The notes under the pieces: model-generated
Told to the model about the DNA's origin: nothing
The model's database searches: none
What the model saw: the letters and a program-made list of their open reading frames with translations, nothing else
Shown: positions 44,779-56,429 of the stretch, piece after piece
How the letters are laid out: each line of letters starts with the position of its first letter
Position numbering within the stretch: position 1 is the stretch's first letter
Source: Anthonomus grandis grandis
Lineage: Eukaryota > Arthropoda > Insecta > Coleoptera > Curculionidae
Length of the DNA: 64,000 bases
Direction: 5' to 3'
Assembly: GCF_022605725.1 (NCBI RefSeq)
Contig: NC_065546.1
Location: 21,572,227 to 21,636,226, forward strand
Translations under genes and position numbers: made by a program

Positions 44779-46540
44779 CTAATTTGCGCCTAAGAGCAAT
44801 TTTATCGCCGGGTTTGAGTTTAATTTATTTAATTTTTGCATTATATTATGAATTTTTTTGTCGAGTACATCATCAGGCATGCTTAAGAGATGTATCAGAC
44901 CATTATTTTGGGTAGGCCACCCAGCTTGTTTCGTCGAAACTGCTGAGGTGCCCGCCCCCAATATGGCCCCCATAGGCTCCTCCCCCTTATTTCTAATGTT
45001 TGTATTGGTTTTTTTTGTAGCCTCAGCAAAACTTATAGTGTTTTTTTGTTTGTTTAGGTTTATGAAATTTGGATTTTTTGGACAACGCCAAAAGTTTGCA
45101 GGGTGGTCACCCCCGCAATTGCAGCACTGTGCCGGCGAAGTCCTCTCTTTCTTGCATTCGCTGTAGAAATGCTCCTCTTTACATTTGTGGCATCTCGGCT
45201 TAGCGGTGCAATTTGTCATTGAGTGACCATACTCCTGACACCTGTGGCATTGTCCAATTTGTCTGATATTATCTATAGTGTAAGTTTTCAAACGTTCCAC
45301 GCGCACTTTTATTTTTAATATATTGTCGATTTGGAAGATGTTATCCCTCTTCTTTGGGTACTAAAAATCTGATGAGGTCCGTGGGCCTTTTTCGACCTGG
45401 GCCGGTATTGAACCAGCCCAGTTCTTCTGGCTCGAACCCCATCAACCTCAGCTCCTCTTCGACTTCTTTGAGGTTAAAATTTCTGTCTAATCCACGTAAG
45501 ATGACATTTAGTTTTCTGTCCTCCTCTAGGAAAAAGGTGTGGAATTCCACTCCCCTTTCCCGGAGGAGGCCTGTTAAAGCCCTGTAATCCTGGGGCGTCT
45601 TTGGGAAGAGCGCCAAACCCAACCTATCTTTTTGTGTCTTAATTAAATTAATTTTGTTTTCCGCAATCATCTTATATTTAGCTGCCCAGTTTAACGTGTC
45701 TCTAATGACTACTTTTGGGACTTTTTGTATGTTGGGTTGGACGCTCTTCCCCGCCAGGGAGAGGTCATTGTGTTGCATATAAAGCGGGTTCTTTTCCTTA
45801 TTTGTATCTTTTTCATACATATTTGCTTTTCTTTTGCCTTTTTTATCCACCGTCACAAATCCCTCCTCCCCCTCATCTGAGGAAGCCGGAGTGTCAGAGT
45901 CAAGGTTTTGAGTTTTTTTTGTATTTATTTTTTCATCAGAGACCTGCATCTCATCGTCCTTGTCGGGCGATGAGGTGCTTGCCTCCTCTCTCGGTCTTTT
46001 ACGGGATTATTCTAAATCCAGTAGTTTTTGTTTATCTGTCTCCATCTGCCTCAGATAAGCGGTTAAGTTTTGATTATTTGTAACTAGATTTTGTTTTTCA
46101 TTTTCTACTTGTTCGAGTTTTTCACTCAGGAGAAAGACCTGCCTCTGGATCACAGTTAACTGTTCTTCAAAAATTTTTAGTTTTTCTTTCAACTGTTCAT
46201 TTTCTAATTTTAGAGTGATGTTTTCGCTTTTGCCTTTTTCCAGCAGCAAGTCCTTCTCCTGAGATTCCAATTCAAGGGTTTTTAGCTTCTTCTGGACGAG
46301 CAAAAGTTTTTCACCCTGGAGTGGGGTTAGGCCGGCGCTGTGGCTCGCCCCCTTTACCGGGTTAGTGTCAGAAGTAATGAAGGGTTTATTTGAAGTACGG
46401 GATGGGGTTGACGAGGGTTTTTTGAATTTTGAGGACGAGGATTGGCCATCCAAAGTCTTACCCCGCTCGGTCTTCTTTTTGGTTCTTATCTCCTCGCTTT
46501 TGCAGGATCGGTCGGTGGTGTATCCGTCTGACGTATCCAT
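44779..46540 (-). pseudogene. Jockey-type ORF1 (Gag): coiled coil, pre-C2HC, three zinc knuckles
   Basis: About 587 codons from ATG at 46540. Domains: a Ser/Thr-rich N-terminus, a coiled coil around 46320-46050 (Leu/Glu/Lys heptads), an acidic linker, and a pre-C2HC-like RNA-binding region 45780-45345 (DTLNWAAKYKMI, RALTGLLRERGVEFHTF, NVILRGLDRNF). Three knuckles follow at 45260-45125: CHRCQEYGHSMTNC, CHKCKEEHFYSEC, CCNCGGDHPANFWRC. This architecture is the nucleic-acid-binding ORF1 of jockey-clade LINEs, which forms particles with element RNA. Only two lesions were seen: an in-frame TAA at 46007-46009 and a one-base frameshift near 45343. That is mild damage compared with the rest of the window and implies a young insertion. 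Confidence 0.9.
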
Positions 46541-46593
46541 TTGTTCTCTTTCACTTCTCTCCGCCTTGTCTCCGATTGAACGGCGATGAGTTT

Positions 46594-46616
46594 GCCCCCC
46601 ACTGACGATGGGGGGC
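46594..46616. repeat. GC hairpin in the 5' leader of the gag element
   Basis: GCCCCCC and GGGGGGC form a perfect 7-bp stem around a 9-nt loop, 54 nt upstream of the gag start on the minus strand. It may structure the 5' end of the RNA. Confidence 0.7.
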
Positions 46617-46989
46617 GAAGGGACGCTAGGTTCCGCCGTGTTTTTTTTTCCTTTTTTTTATATTCACGAATTTCTTTTTTGATTATTTAAAACTGAATCT
46701 ATATAAAAATAATAAGAAGAATACTGATTGTTTATTTAGGTTTAACTCAACTGCCAACTGCTTACGGCGTCTACTGTGAGAAATGGGACTGCAGACTCCC
46801 GGTCAGTGCATCGCGTTATATAGAGCACGGACATGCGCGTTACTTAGTAAACGCGGTAACAGTAGTGGTGGTACGGACACGAACGGTACGAGGTATTAAC
46901 GCGGTGATAAATGAATAATTAACGCGGTCGCGCGTTTATTAACAAAATAGAAACTTTCCTAACTTTACTGGTCAAATCTTAGTTATCAA

Positions 46990-47834
46990 TATGAATCTTG
47001 AAAATGATTAATTCAAGTTGGAAAAAGAACCGAGTAATTCTATAGATAAATAAGAGAATTACAGAAAATTTAGTAACTTCGTTACAAAGGTTATCAGCCT
47101 GTCTCAACATCTATAAAGCGGAAATCGTTGCAATTTACGATGCAGTAAAAACTGCAATAGAAAAACGAACATTCTTTGAGCGAAGTCACAAAACTCAACA
47201 GTAATCTTCTTTCTTAATCTGCAAAGATAGATCGCTGGATTATCATAACAAAGCAACTAACTAGCATACTGGGAAATTTAGAAGAGGGTACTCTGGCTAA
47301 GATTGGATGTAACCTAAATGACAAATGTTCCCAGAAAAATGCTCATTGACATAAACGATATTCTTAAGATACTCAATAATACAAATAAATTTATTAATAA
47401 CTTTTCAAACAAATGGAATTATTTAGTTAAAACATTACAATTATAGTAAAATTCAGTTTGACTTCCCCTATAAAATATGGTTTGTCAATATTAAATATAT
47501 TGACAGAAGACACATCACTACCATTATTAGAATGCGTACTGGTCATTGTCTTACCAAGTCACATCTATTTAAAATAAATATCAAAGATAATCCTCTATGT
47601 GACTGTGACTTAAATCACATCTTCTTTGAATATCCATTAAATGCTATACCCAACATGTATAAAATTTTTGTTCAAAAAAAGAGATTATCACCATTATTCA
47701 TTCATGATATACTTCACACTCCAAATAGTGAAACTATAGAAATAATCATGCATTTCTTAAATATAAATAGGATCAAACTTTACAGATCAATCCGCTTACT
47801 ATTACGCATATTCTTGAATCCTAAATTGTGTTAG
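46990..47834 (+). pseudogene. RNase H-class LINE ORF2, part 2 (RNase H and C-terminus)
   Basis: Continues the LINE broken at about 42960. AEIVAIYDAVKTAIEKRTFF (47118-47177) is the RNase H helix with the conserved Glu that follows the first catalytic Asp in this fold. The C-terminal ORF 47532-47834 reads MRTGHCLTKSHLFKINIKD, NPLCDCDLNHIFFEYP, the usual Cys/His-containing tail after RNase H in I/LOA/jockey-like LINEs. The presence of RNase H places the element in the I superfamily. Stops interrupt the part between RNase H and tail. Confidence 0.78.
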
Positions 47835-49809
47835 TGATATTAATGTTTTCCCTGTTACCTTTGTTCTTATACAAATGCCCTCCATTTTGGATAATTCCTT
47901 AATAACCATAGGATGTCAATATAGTATTTTTTTGCATTAAAGCTAAACACAAAACAAGACTTATAGTCTCAGAATAAGTCGAGAGCCAGACAACAACGGA
48001 TCTCACACAAATTGAAATTGCCCTGCAGCAAAGCCATCAAGAGAACTAGAACAAAAAAAATGTTTATAAATGTATCTTTTACTATTAAAACTGTGCCGAA
48101 AAATCAAAATAAATCGGCTCAACGCAATTCCATAAAAACAAAAAATCCATTTTTTTTCCGGATATTTGCATTACAAATGAACAAAAATCTCTCTAGTGTA
48201 CATTTACGCTTCTGTACATATTGGTATTTATTGTAATAAGATAGATATACAGTGCTTTTATTTCAAAATAAACCACTCTTAATACCTTTAAAAAAAAACG
48301 TCAATCTAGATATACAGGAAGACGTTGTAAGCAGCTTAAAAATGTCTATTCAGCAGTGCCAAAAAAAATTAAATCGGTTGACGTATCAGCGAATAGTGAA
48401 CTAAAATCTCTCGTAATAATGAATATTCGACTCGAACGACAGATTCATCAGAATCAACAGATCAAAAAATGATACAGAAATGAGCCATGAATATTATTCA
48501 AAGTGTAATAAAGTCAAATGTCAATTGATACCATATTAAATGTTTTAAGCATTATGTCTGTGAAACAAAAATTTTTCTTAACACTTTAATGACACATCCT
48601 ATATTAATATTTATACGTCTATATTATATACGTCTATGAGGAATCGAATTTCTTACCCTGGACAAAATGTACGCCTTATAGCCATACAGTCCCCTACAAA
48701 AATGAAAGAGATCCCTCAACAAAAAACTAGCATGTATTTATCTTAAGTAGGACACCCTGTAAATAGATCATATATTTTAAAAATAAATACCTTTTTCAGC
48801 GACCTGTTTTACTATTTTAATAAACCGATCCCAAGCGATCTATCGGTTTTAACCGCGGTTAAGCCCTTGGTTCACCTTGAACAGTCCCTCTATAACATAA
48901 CCAATCGTGTCCGCTTGGACGTGTTTGGTTGAAGTAACTTCGCAATTTGTCAGTTGTATTTAGAAAGATAATTGTAATTACCTTCTTAGTAGTGAAATTA
49001 GGGCATTTTTAAGTTAATATGGAAAAAAACAAGAAAAAGTATTGTATTACTTTAGACAGAAATTAGAGGTAGTTACTGGTACTCTAGCATATAGTTTCAC
49101 TGATATTTCATCCCATCTATTATAAATTTTTGATTTTCTTGTCACGAAGAGCCGGTTTAATTTTGTTCATTAAGAGACTTACTAACTGTAAAGTAGACTC
49201 TAAAAGACTGACTAACTTAAATTCATTAGAATTTTGAGAAATTTAAAAAATAAAAATGTCATGATAAAAGGTGTTAAGGAACTTAGATTTAGAGTTAACT
49301 TGGAATAATAGACAACCTAATAAACCTGGCGGTATTATCTCACCAGAACTTGCTCAAATAAAATCAAGCATATTTCAAGAAATGCATTGAGCAGACATTC
49401 GGCAGTAAATACTAATAATATATTTATTATAGTTTCTTGTGTCGCTCATAGAGCCTTTTAGCGGCACCTTTAACAAATAACCATAGAATAATTTAAGTAT
49501 GATGTTTATGTATATAGTATGAATTGTTTATGTGAAAACGGCCAAACACGTCAAATTTGATATTGAGGACGGTTGAATGTTGACAGAAACTGCGTTTCTC
49601 TAAGGTAATCCTCCCAACCAATTTTTTTAGAATAAGAATAGGAACCGAGTAACACCTCGAATTAGAAGTAATTTTCTTCTCTACATAGTCCTATTTTTAT
49701 TTTATCAATTCGTTTCTAATAAATATGGATTCATATGGATAAAAATAAACCTTATTTTAAGTGAAAATAGATTTAACATTATTATTATTTGTTTAAAATT
49801 ATCTTAGTT
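47835..49809. other. LINE 3' UTR, then AT-rich; lone mariner-like end
   Basis: The first 130 bp are probably the LINE 3' UTR. A mariner-like right terminus, GGACACCCTGTA, stands at about 48752-48763 with no recognised left partner. No gene was seen. The ORF 48012-48236 (74 aa) is Lys/Thr-rich and unrecognised. Confidence 0.4.
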
Positions 49810-50300
49810 AACCTCCATACAAAAATACTATTGTTGTTTAAAACATCTGCGTACAGTAGTGAACAGTTCGAGCGTTATTAACTGACATTTGTTAACAATA
49901 TTATTTCGATGATCTTCACAGGAGGCAAGCTGTGTACCAAAGACTTTCATTCTTAGATGACCCCATAAAAAAATCCAAAGGAGTAAGATCAGGAGATCTA
50001 CCTCTCCAGCTAATCCATCGTCCAGGAAATAGATCATTCAAAAAATTAAAAACGGTAGCAGCATAATGTGTACCCGATCTTGTTAAAATTTGTATTAATA
50101 ACAAAAGAATCAACGATATGATCTTCCAGGATATATGATTTACATCTCAATATGACCCAAGACTAAAATTTCTGTCACTTCATTTTTTATGGATCTTTCT
50201 TCAAACTTCCTCATCAAATCCATTACATAAGGATGATTTGCTCTTTTATCCGGATGATTATTATTAAAAGCACGTGCTGCTTTAGCAGACTTATTTTGTT
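49810..50300 (-). pseudogene. Mariner transposase, N- and C-termini fused by deletion
   Basis: Minus strand. A helix-turn-helix piece (RAFNNNHPDKRANH, about 50285-50240, then YVMDLMRKFEERS) is followed after a short gap by the catalytic end: THYAATVFNFLNDLF, FPGRWISWRGRSPDLTPLDFF across a frameshift (50070-49965), then HRNNIVNKCQLITLELF (49920-49860). The central 150 or so residues including the first Asp are missing. The third acidic position (PDLTPLDFF) is kept. Confidence 0.78.
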
Positions 50301-51998
50301 ATTAACAAAGACCAACCAACTCAATCCTTTCTTGAAGCATATAAACCATTGGTATTAATACTATCAATTTCACCAGGACTAGATTAAACAAATAATGCAT
50401 GCTACTGTTGTTATTGCTCACTTTAACAAAATACCGCTACGAAAGTAAAAATAACTAATCCAACAAAGGCGTCGAAGAATGTCAGCCACGTTTATTCATA
50501 TTTCTTGAGAACGACCTGATAAAATAAAAAATAAAAACAGGAGATATAGAATATAGAGAGTAAAATTACCTTCAATTCAAGATATTATTCAACCCCTAAT
50601 CCCATTAAAAAAATTAACATATGCTCTCCGGTTGGTAAGGGGATTGACGTCAGATAAACACTTTTTCCGTCAATAAGTGTTTTCGCCTAAACAATTTATT
50701 TTTTTAGGATAGACTGTTTTGTCTTGGACACCTTGTCCATTAATAATTGTTAATTGTATGTTATCATATTTACCAATGCGTTTAACTAAATGAAAAATTA
50801 TCTGAAATCAATTTAAAATTAAGTGAATTAACATTATAATCTTAAGAACGTACTAATCTATTAAATTTAAAAGTTCCACTTCTCGTATCTTAGTAAAATT
50901 TATGTAACAAAGTCACAAATGAAACCCAGGCGAATCGAAACTTGAAAACCAATCGAATAAAAGCAATTCGGGTAAATGAGAGAAATCAGAAAGAAGCCAC
51001 TTTGAAACTTCTTCGAGAAAGCAATCAATGTTGCCGACAGACAACTGGCCTGGAGGAATGGAAACCATGAAAGTTTTTCTAATTTTAACTGTGGCATCCG
51101 ATGGGGAAACTTTTCATAAAATTAAATTTTTTAAATTGGTTGCACATTTTCCCTGATGGGGAAATTACGAACCAGATGGCTCGAAATGGAGTTTTTTTAT
51201 TTAGTACCTTAAAAGTTTCAATTTCGAATTTTTTTTGCTTTGAAAACTCATTTTTTATCATTAATTTCATTTTAAAATATGTGAACGAAACTCTATATTT
51301 AAACCAATAATCGTTTAGCCAACCAACCGCTAAATCAAATTTAAATCTCAATAATTAAATTTGGTAAAGGTCCCGCAATAAATGCGGAATTTTATATTCC
51401 TATAGAATAAAGCAAAATTGAACAAAAAAACCCTAAATAATCTAAATTAAAAATCAACCGTCCTACGCATGATGATAAAATCCAAAAAAATAGATAAAAA
51501 CCCTTTTTGGGGTTCGAAATAATTGATATCATGTTTTCAGGATTCGGTCCCCCATTTATTCGCGGATGATATGTCCAGTCACGTGACTGTATATATCTCT
51601 TCCTGCGGCTGACAGTCCCGTGCCGCTATGCGGCGTTAAGCAACAGTTTTCATTCTGCCGCCACCCCCTTCATAGGCTAATTTAAAATACAGTAGCGCAC
51701 CATTGAAAAACCCAAAGTATTTACAATATATAGGATTAACTCGTCAAAAGGATATACCAAAAATTACCTATAGAAAAGTTTCATAATAAAAGAGATAGTA
51801 AAATATGACAAATTTGCAAAAATAAGAATGTTAAATTTTCTGTTAAGTATGTATAAATACAGAAATTCTTGTTTTTTTTGTTTACTGCTATTACCATTTA
51901 TCAAAATTAATGTTTTTGTATGATTTTCAGTAAGAATCTTCTGGTATCAGTCTTTTAATATTGCTTAGTGTATTTGTCCGATAATTTTATGTGGAAGA
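50301..51998. other. No gene; GC-rich patch 51540-51680
   Basis: Mostly AT-rich. The patch 51540-51680 is GC-richer and holds the palindrome GTCACGTGAC (about 51578-51587, an E-box core), then TGTATATATC, then GC-rich sequence. This arrangement resembles a core promoter, but no downstream gene could be identified in the window. Confidence 0.4.
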
Positions 51999-52500
51999 AT
52001 GGCACGTGCTTATGAAAACAATGACCTAGTCGATATAAAGTTTTCCATAGAGAGTACCAATCTAATTCAACCGCAGCATGCAGGTTATATGTGGAAAGAT
52101 TTATTTTAAGAAATCATCGGGTCCCACGTATATTTATAAATATCTTCATTAAATTTCGTGACAGACGATTTTTAGAAGAACAATGAAGAGACCACGGTGA
52201 AACAGCTGCCCAACCTGAAATGTTATAAATTGTGTCGAAGAGAGAAAAGAGTATTGAGGTGAATAGTAGAGCCATTGCAATTTAAGTTGAAGTTTCTTAT
52301 AGTAAAGTATGGAAGACAATTTGACAAGAACAGTATTATCCTTATCATTCTCAACGAGTATATAACGTTATAACCTAAAGATTATCCTACAAGAGTTGTA
52401 TTTTGTCAGTGGTTTTTAGAGCTGCTGAACCAAAATGTAATCAATTTTGTGTACAGACGAGGCCCCATTTACACGAAAAGTGCCAAATTTCCACAACAAT
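51999..52500 (+). pseudogene. DUF4817-type mariner transposase, N-terminal remnant
   Basis: Plus strand. MARAYENNDLVDI (51999 on), then a shifted frame ACRLYVERFILRNHRVPRIF and KFRDRRFLEEQ (52075-52180), give the N-terminal helix-turn-helix. QYYPYHSQRVYNVIT and TRVVFCQWFLELL (52332-52430) lead to the first catalytic block, which reads VYRRGPIYT (relatives have TDExxFTR). The first Asp is not recognisable. The rest of the gene is absent. Confidence 0.75.
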
Positions 52501-53335
52501 TATCTTTATTAAAGGTATTTTGACTTGATTACCGAATTGAATGGGATTATTATTTGTGCTTGAGCATCCCATGTTTGCATATCTATTTGTAATATTCTTC
52601 TCTTTTGAATTTCGTATAATCCTCTATTAATTCATTTCATCGGCGCTCATCTCTTTTCCACTTTTATTTAAAAAACGTACGCTTGGCTATATCTTATACC
52701 AGAATGTGAGCTGTTGATTATAGTGTATATGGTATCTGATTTCTTCATGCTTATTTTTTTGTTCGTAAAGTTTGGGATAAACCTTTTTATCTATTTTTTC
52801 TTTAAAAAAACTATTTTTTCTACTTCTGCAAATATTTTATCATAGTTGATTCGCTTACAAGTACCTCTTTCCATTTTGGGTTTAATAAAGTACCTACATT
52901 TTTTTAAATAAGTAACAGCGCTGCTATTGATGTACTCGTAGTTATATATCATTTAAGAATATTCACTTATATTATATTATACTAATATTCTGCCGTATAT
53001 TAAAATTTTGTTAACATAATTTAATTATAAAGGTGCAATTAATATTCATATCAGAGCTACATACATTGCATTCCAACAAGTATCGTTGTATCAGCAAATT
53101 ACTGATACTATTTTTTCATTTATTAGATTTTTTTCTTGAATGAATGAACGTGTCTGCTTTCATTTTATAAACCTTTAGTTAAAATGATACTTACAACAAG
53201 CTTCTCATTTTTTGGTATTAGACACGATAAAAATTAATTGTAAATATAGTGTAGTTTTTTAGTATATTAGATTTAAAATTCTTCTGCTAAGAACTTTACT
53301 ACCTTCTATGCCTTTTTATTATATTTCTTTATATA
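52501..53335. other. AT-rich, nothing recognised
   Basis: No ORF or repeat end of note between the two mariners. Confidence 0.45.
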
Positions 53336-55323
53336 CACGATGTTACTTAAAAGTATGTCATAATTTAAAAGGGACATTCCTGGACCGATTTTAAGTGGAA
53401 AAGTTCATATAAATATGGGTCCTAAAATGCTTAGTTTTTAAGATACAATGTGTAAAAGTTTTTTATTTTTTTTTCGTTTTTAATAAATTTTTCAAATACG
53501 GTTTAAAATATTGAACTGAATTTTGGCACAGGATATTATGGCATAAAAACACATTTTTTAGATGTTAACCTATTTAGCTATGATGAATTTTTAATACAAT
53601 TTTACAAAAAAAATACTACGCCATTGACTTACAAAAAAATTACGATTTTATCTTAATTATCAATCAATTATAAACAAAAAATTCCTTCATGTAAACATCC
53701 TTCATATAAACATTCATCGTCGTCTGGCTGAATCTAGGAGTTTTAAGGCTAATTCTGCCGAGGGAAGGCCCCGTACAGTTAGGACACCGGCAGTTGAAGA
53801 GGCTGTCCTACATGCAGTCGAAGAGGATCCGAATACAAGTACACGAAAAATTGGTATGGTATCGAACAGCTGCTACAAGACGGTATGGGAAATTTTAAGG
53901 GATTCTTTGTTATATCCTTTTCACATACAAAGGGTTCAGGCATTGCTTCTTAGAGATTATGAACTGCGTACGCAATTTTGTAGATAGTATCTACAAAAAG
54001 TAACACAAAATCCTCAATTTGGTGCGAACATCTTGTTTACGGACAAAGCTAATTTCTCCAGAAATGCAATAATCAATTTCCATAACAATCATTACTGGGC
54101 TCAAGAAAACCCTCATGCGATTACAGAGACACATTTTCAGGAACAATTTTCAATAAACGTTTGGATCGGTATCGTATCCGATCATTTAATTGGACCATCT
54201 TTTTTACCAGGACGCCTTAACGGACAGAATTATTGTAATTTTCTCCAAAATTATTTGCCTTTGCTTCTCGAAGATGTTCCTCTTCAGTTACGGCAACAAC
54301 TTTGATTTATGCATGATGGTGCTCCAGCCTACTTTAGCATATTGGCTCGTGAGCATTTAAATAGAGTCTACCGAAATAAATGGATAGGCCGTGGAGGACC
54401 ACAGTTTTGGCCACCTAGATCACCTGACTTAAATAGCCTAGATTTTTTTTTGTGGGGACACCTAAAAACATTGGTTTATCAGACACCAATTGTGACATTA
54501 GAAGAACTAAGAAATAGAATTATTGACGGATGTGAAACTATACGAAACACGTCTGGAATTTTCGAAAGACTTCGTGATTCTATGAGAAGAAAAGCAGAAG
54601 CCTGTATAGAGGCAAGAGGTAGTCATTTCCAACATTTGTTTTAAATTATGTATGTATGTATTGTATTTAATTGTTGTTGCTTTTTGTTCACCAGATTGAA
54701 AAAAATTGCTTGAAAATAAATATTTGAAAAATGTACCTAATAAAAACTGAAAATAAAATCAAACTTAACACAATCAAAAATAATCATTAATGTCAGTGTC
54801 ATAATGTTTACAACAACAAAAAAACAGTTGCTGACAACGAGCAAAGCTAACTTGATTTATTTCCATAATTTTTAAAGATACATTTTATGCATAAAAGACG
54901 TATTTTTAATTAACGATTACACCCAAACGGTAAGATTTACGGAAAAAGTCATGAAGGAATTTTTTGTTTATAATTAATTGATAATTAAGATAAAATCGTA
55001 ATTTTTTCGTAAGTCAATGGCTTAGTATTTTTTTGTAAAATTGTATTAAAAATTCATCATAGCTACGCCACTGGTTGCTAAAAAAAGTAGGTGAACATCT
55101 AAAAAATGTGTTTTTATGCCATAATATCCTGTACTAAAATTCAGTTTAATATTTTAAACCGTATTTAAAAAATTTATTAAAAACGAAAAAAGAAATAAAA
55201 CTTTAACACCCTGTTTCCTAAAAACTAATCATTTTAGGACCCATGTTTATATGAACTTTTTGACTTAAAATCGGTCCAGGAATGTCCCTCTTAAATTATG
55301 ACATACCTTTCAGTAACACCCTG
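53336..55323 (+). mobile_element. Mariner-like element with very long TIRs
   Basis: A 1988-bp element between TA dinucleotides (53334-53335 and 55324-55325). The left TIR 53336-53691 and right TIR 54950-55323 are inverted copies of about 356 and 374 bp with few mismatches. The left lacks about 20 bp that the right has (TTTTTTAGCAACCAGTGGCG). The left tip has changed to CACGATG while the right keeps CAGGGTG. A degraded transposase lies between. Confidence 0.9.
53692..54644 (+). pseudogene. DD41D mariner transposase lacking its first HTH
   Basis: Plus strand, in one frame except for stops. It starts abruptly at IHRRLAESRSFKANSAEG, so the upstream DUF4817 region (about 50 residues in the copy at 60478) is gone, replaced by TIR. 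The second helix-turn-helix part reads STRKIGMVSNSCYKTVW. The first catalytic block is FTDKANFSRN (54033 on), where relatives have DE. MHDGAPAYF (54309 on) carries the second Asp and SPDLNSLDFFLWG the third, with 41 residues between. TAG at 53983 region and TGA at 54303-54305 interrupt it. The frame ends with TAA at 54642-54644. Confidence 0.88.
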
Positions 55324-56429
55324 TATAGAATTATTTAAGGCGTAGAATATCGCCCTAAAACTATGTATACCTTATATTTGGAGTGCCGCTAATTTTTAAT
55401 TTCTGAATAATAAATAAGTAAAATGATTGATTGCACAAAAATAGTAAACTATTTAAAATCAATTAGTGATATACAATCAGGTAAATACATAACTATACAT
55501 CATACTAGTTACACTCCTAAGTCTAGTCACTTACGACTATTAAAAATATTTATTTTCGCACTATGTAGTAACTATTTTTTTATGTCAGATTTAAATATCG
55601 CGCCAAAATTTCAAACTGCCCTTTACTGAACTGTCAACTGTCTTCCAGCGACTACGCGGCTTTGTACGTACTTGAGAGAACGATGTTCCGAAAGATTCTC
55701 GCGAACTTTCCACGCGTCTCCAGAGATGTCGCGTGGTGTGCTCGCTTGTGTCATTCCAAAATAACGAAAAACAGATCAGCATCAGCATCACAGGCATCAA
55801 CGGCATTACCAAGATCGTTACACTATCATACGTAGATAAACTCACACTCTTAAAACTCAAATATCTACATACAATTAATTTAAATACATATCATAATTTT
55901 AAATTACTTTCGTTGTTTCTAGAAATTCAACAGACAGGCTTTACATGAAAAAACCATCCCCTCTCTAAATATTTTTCGATTGAAAATGGATAACTGTAAA
56001 TAAAACCCTTATTTAGCTTTAGCTGCCTCGATATTTTAATATCGGTAACACGAATTTGCAATTAAGTGATCCTCCGCTTTGTTGTTTCATTTGTAAATTA
56101 GAGGGTCTTTTTAAAATATTGACATTTTACTGGGGATATTAGTCAGCGTTTTTTAGAGCGACAGCAATTTAACAATTGAGTTTTTCTTAGTATTTTCTTT
56201 TAATATGGTTTAAATTGCTATTCCTAACAAAGTTTTACGGAGTACGTTTAATCCTCATAATGATATAATATAGCCATTTTCTTCTCTTCCTGACCTATAG
56301 TAATAATATAAGAAAGAAAGAAAATGTGCTATATTACGTAAGAATAATCTTGTGTACAAGCATCCTACAAGCTAAAAAAACAAAACAAAAATACAATTTC
56401 AAAAATTGACAAAACAATAAACAAAACTA
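55324..56429. other. No gene; GC-rich patch with heat-shock-like motif
   Basis: Around 55600-55770 the sequence is GC-richer and contains GTTCCGAAAGATTCT followed by GCGAACTTTCC (about 55683-55709). These are alternating TTC/GAA-like blocks similar to heat-shock elements. No coding region follows that I can support. The rest is AT-rich. Confidence 0.35.

Larger units (their letters stand above)
42960..46950 (-). mobile_element. CpG-rich gag-only retroelement inserted in a LINE (edges approximate)
   Basis: About 4 kb with higher GC and CpG than anything around it, splitting a plus-strand LINE. Read on the minus strand, it has a 5' leader with hairpin (46594-46616), a jockey-type ORF1 (46540-44779), and then about 1.8 kb without any RT or endonuclease but with 137-140-bp tandem repeats (43593-43996). 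An AATAAA lies near 43270 on the minus strand. Exact ends and target duplication could not be read. It is either an ORF2-deleted jockey element or a gag-only, HeT-A-like architecture. Confidence 0.6.

Noticed and set aside
44858..46589. Plus-strand ORFs at 44858-45166, 45715-46083 and 46365-46589
   Set aside because: They are shadows of the minus-strand gag ORF, whose zinc knuckles and coiled coil are unambiguous.
46700..46930. LTR flanking the gag-only insertion
   Set aside because: Compared with 43000-43500, only short scattered CG-rich words are shared and no aligned direct repeat was found.
51059..51157. ATG followed by METMKVFLILTVASDG, signal-peptide-like, as a first exon
   Set aside because: The hydrophobic run is short, the frame stops soon, and no splice-supported continuation is visible.
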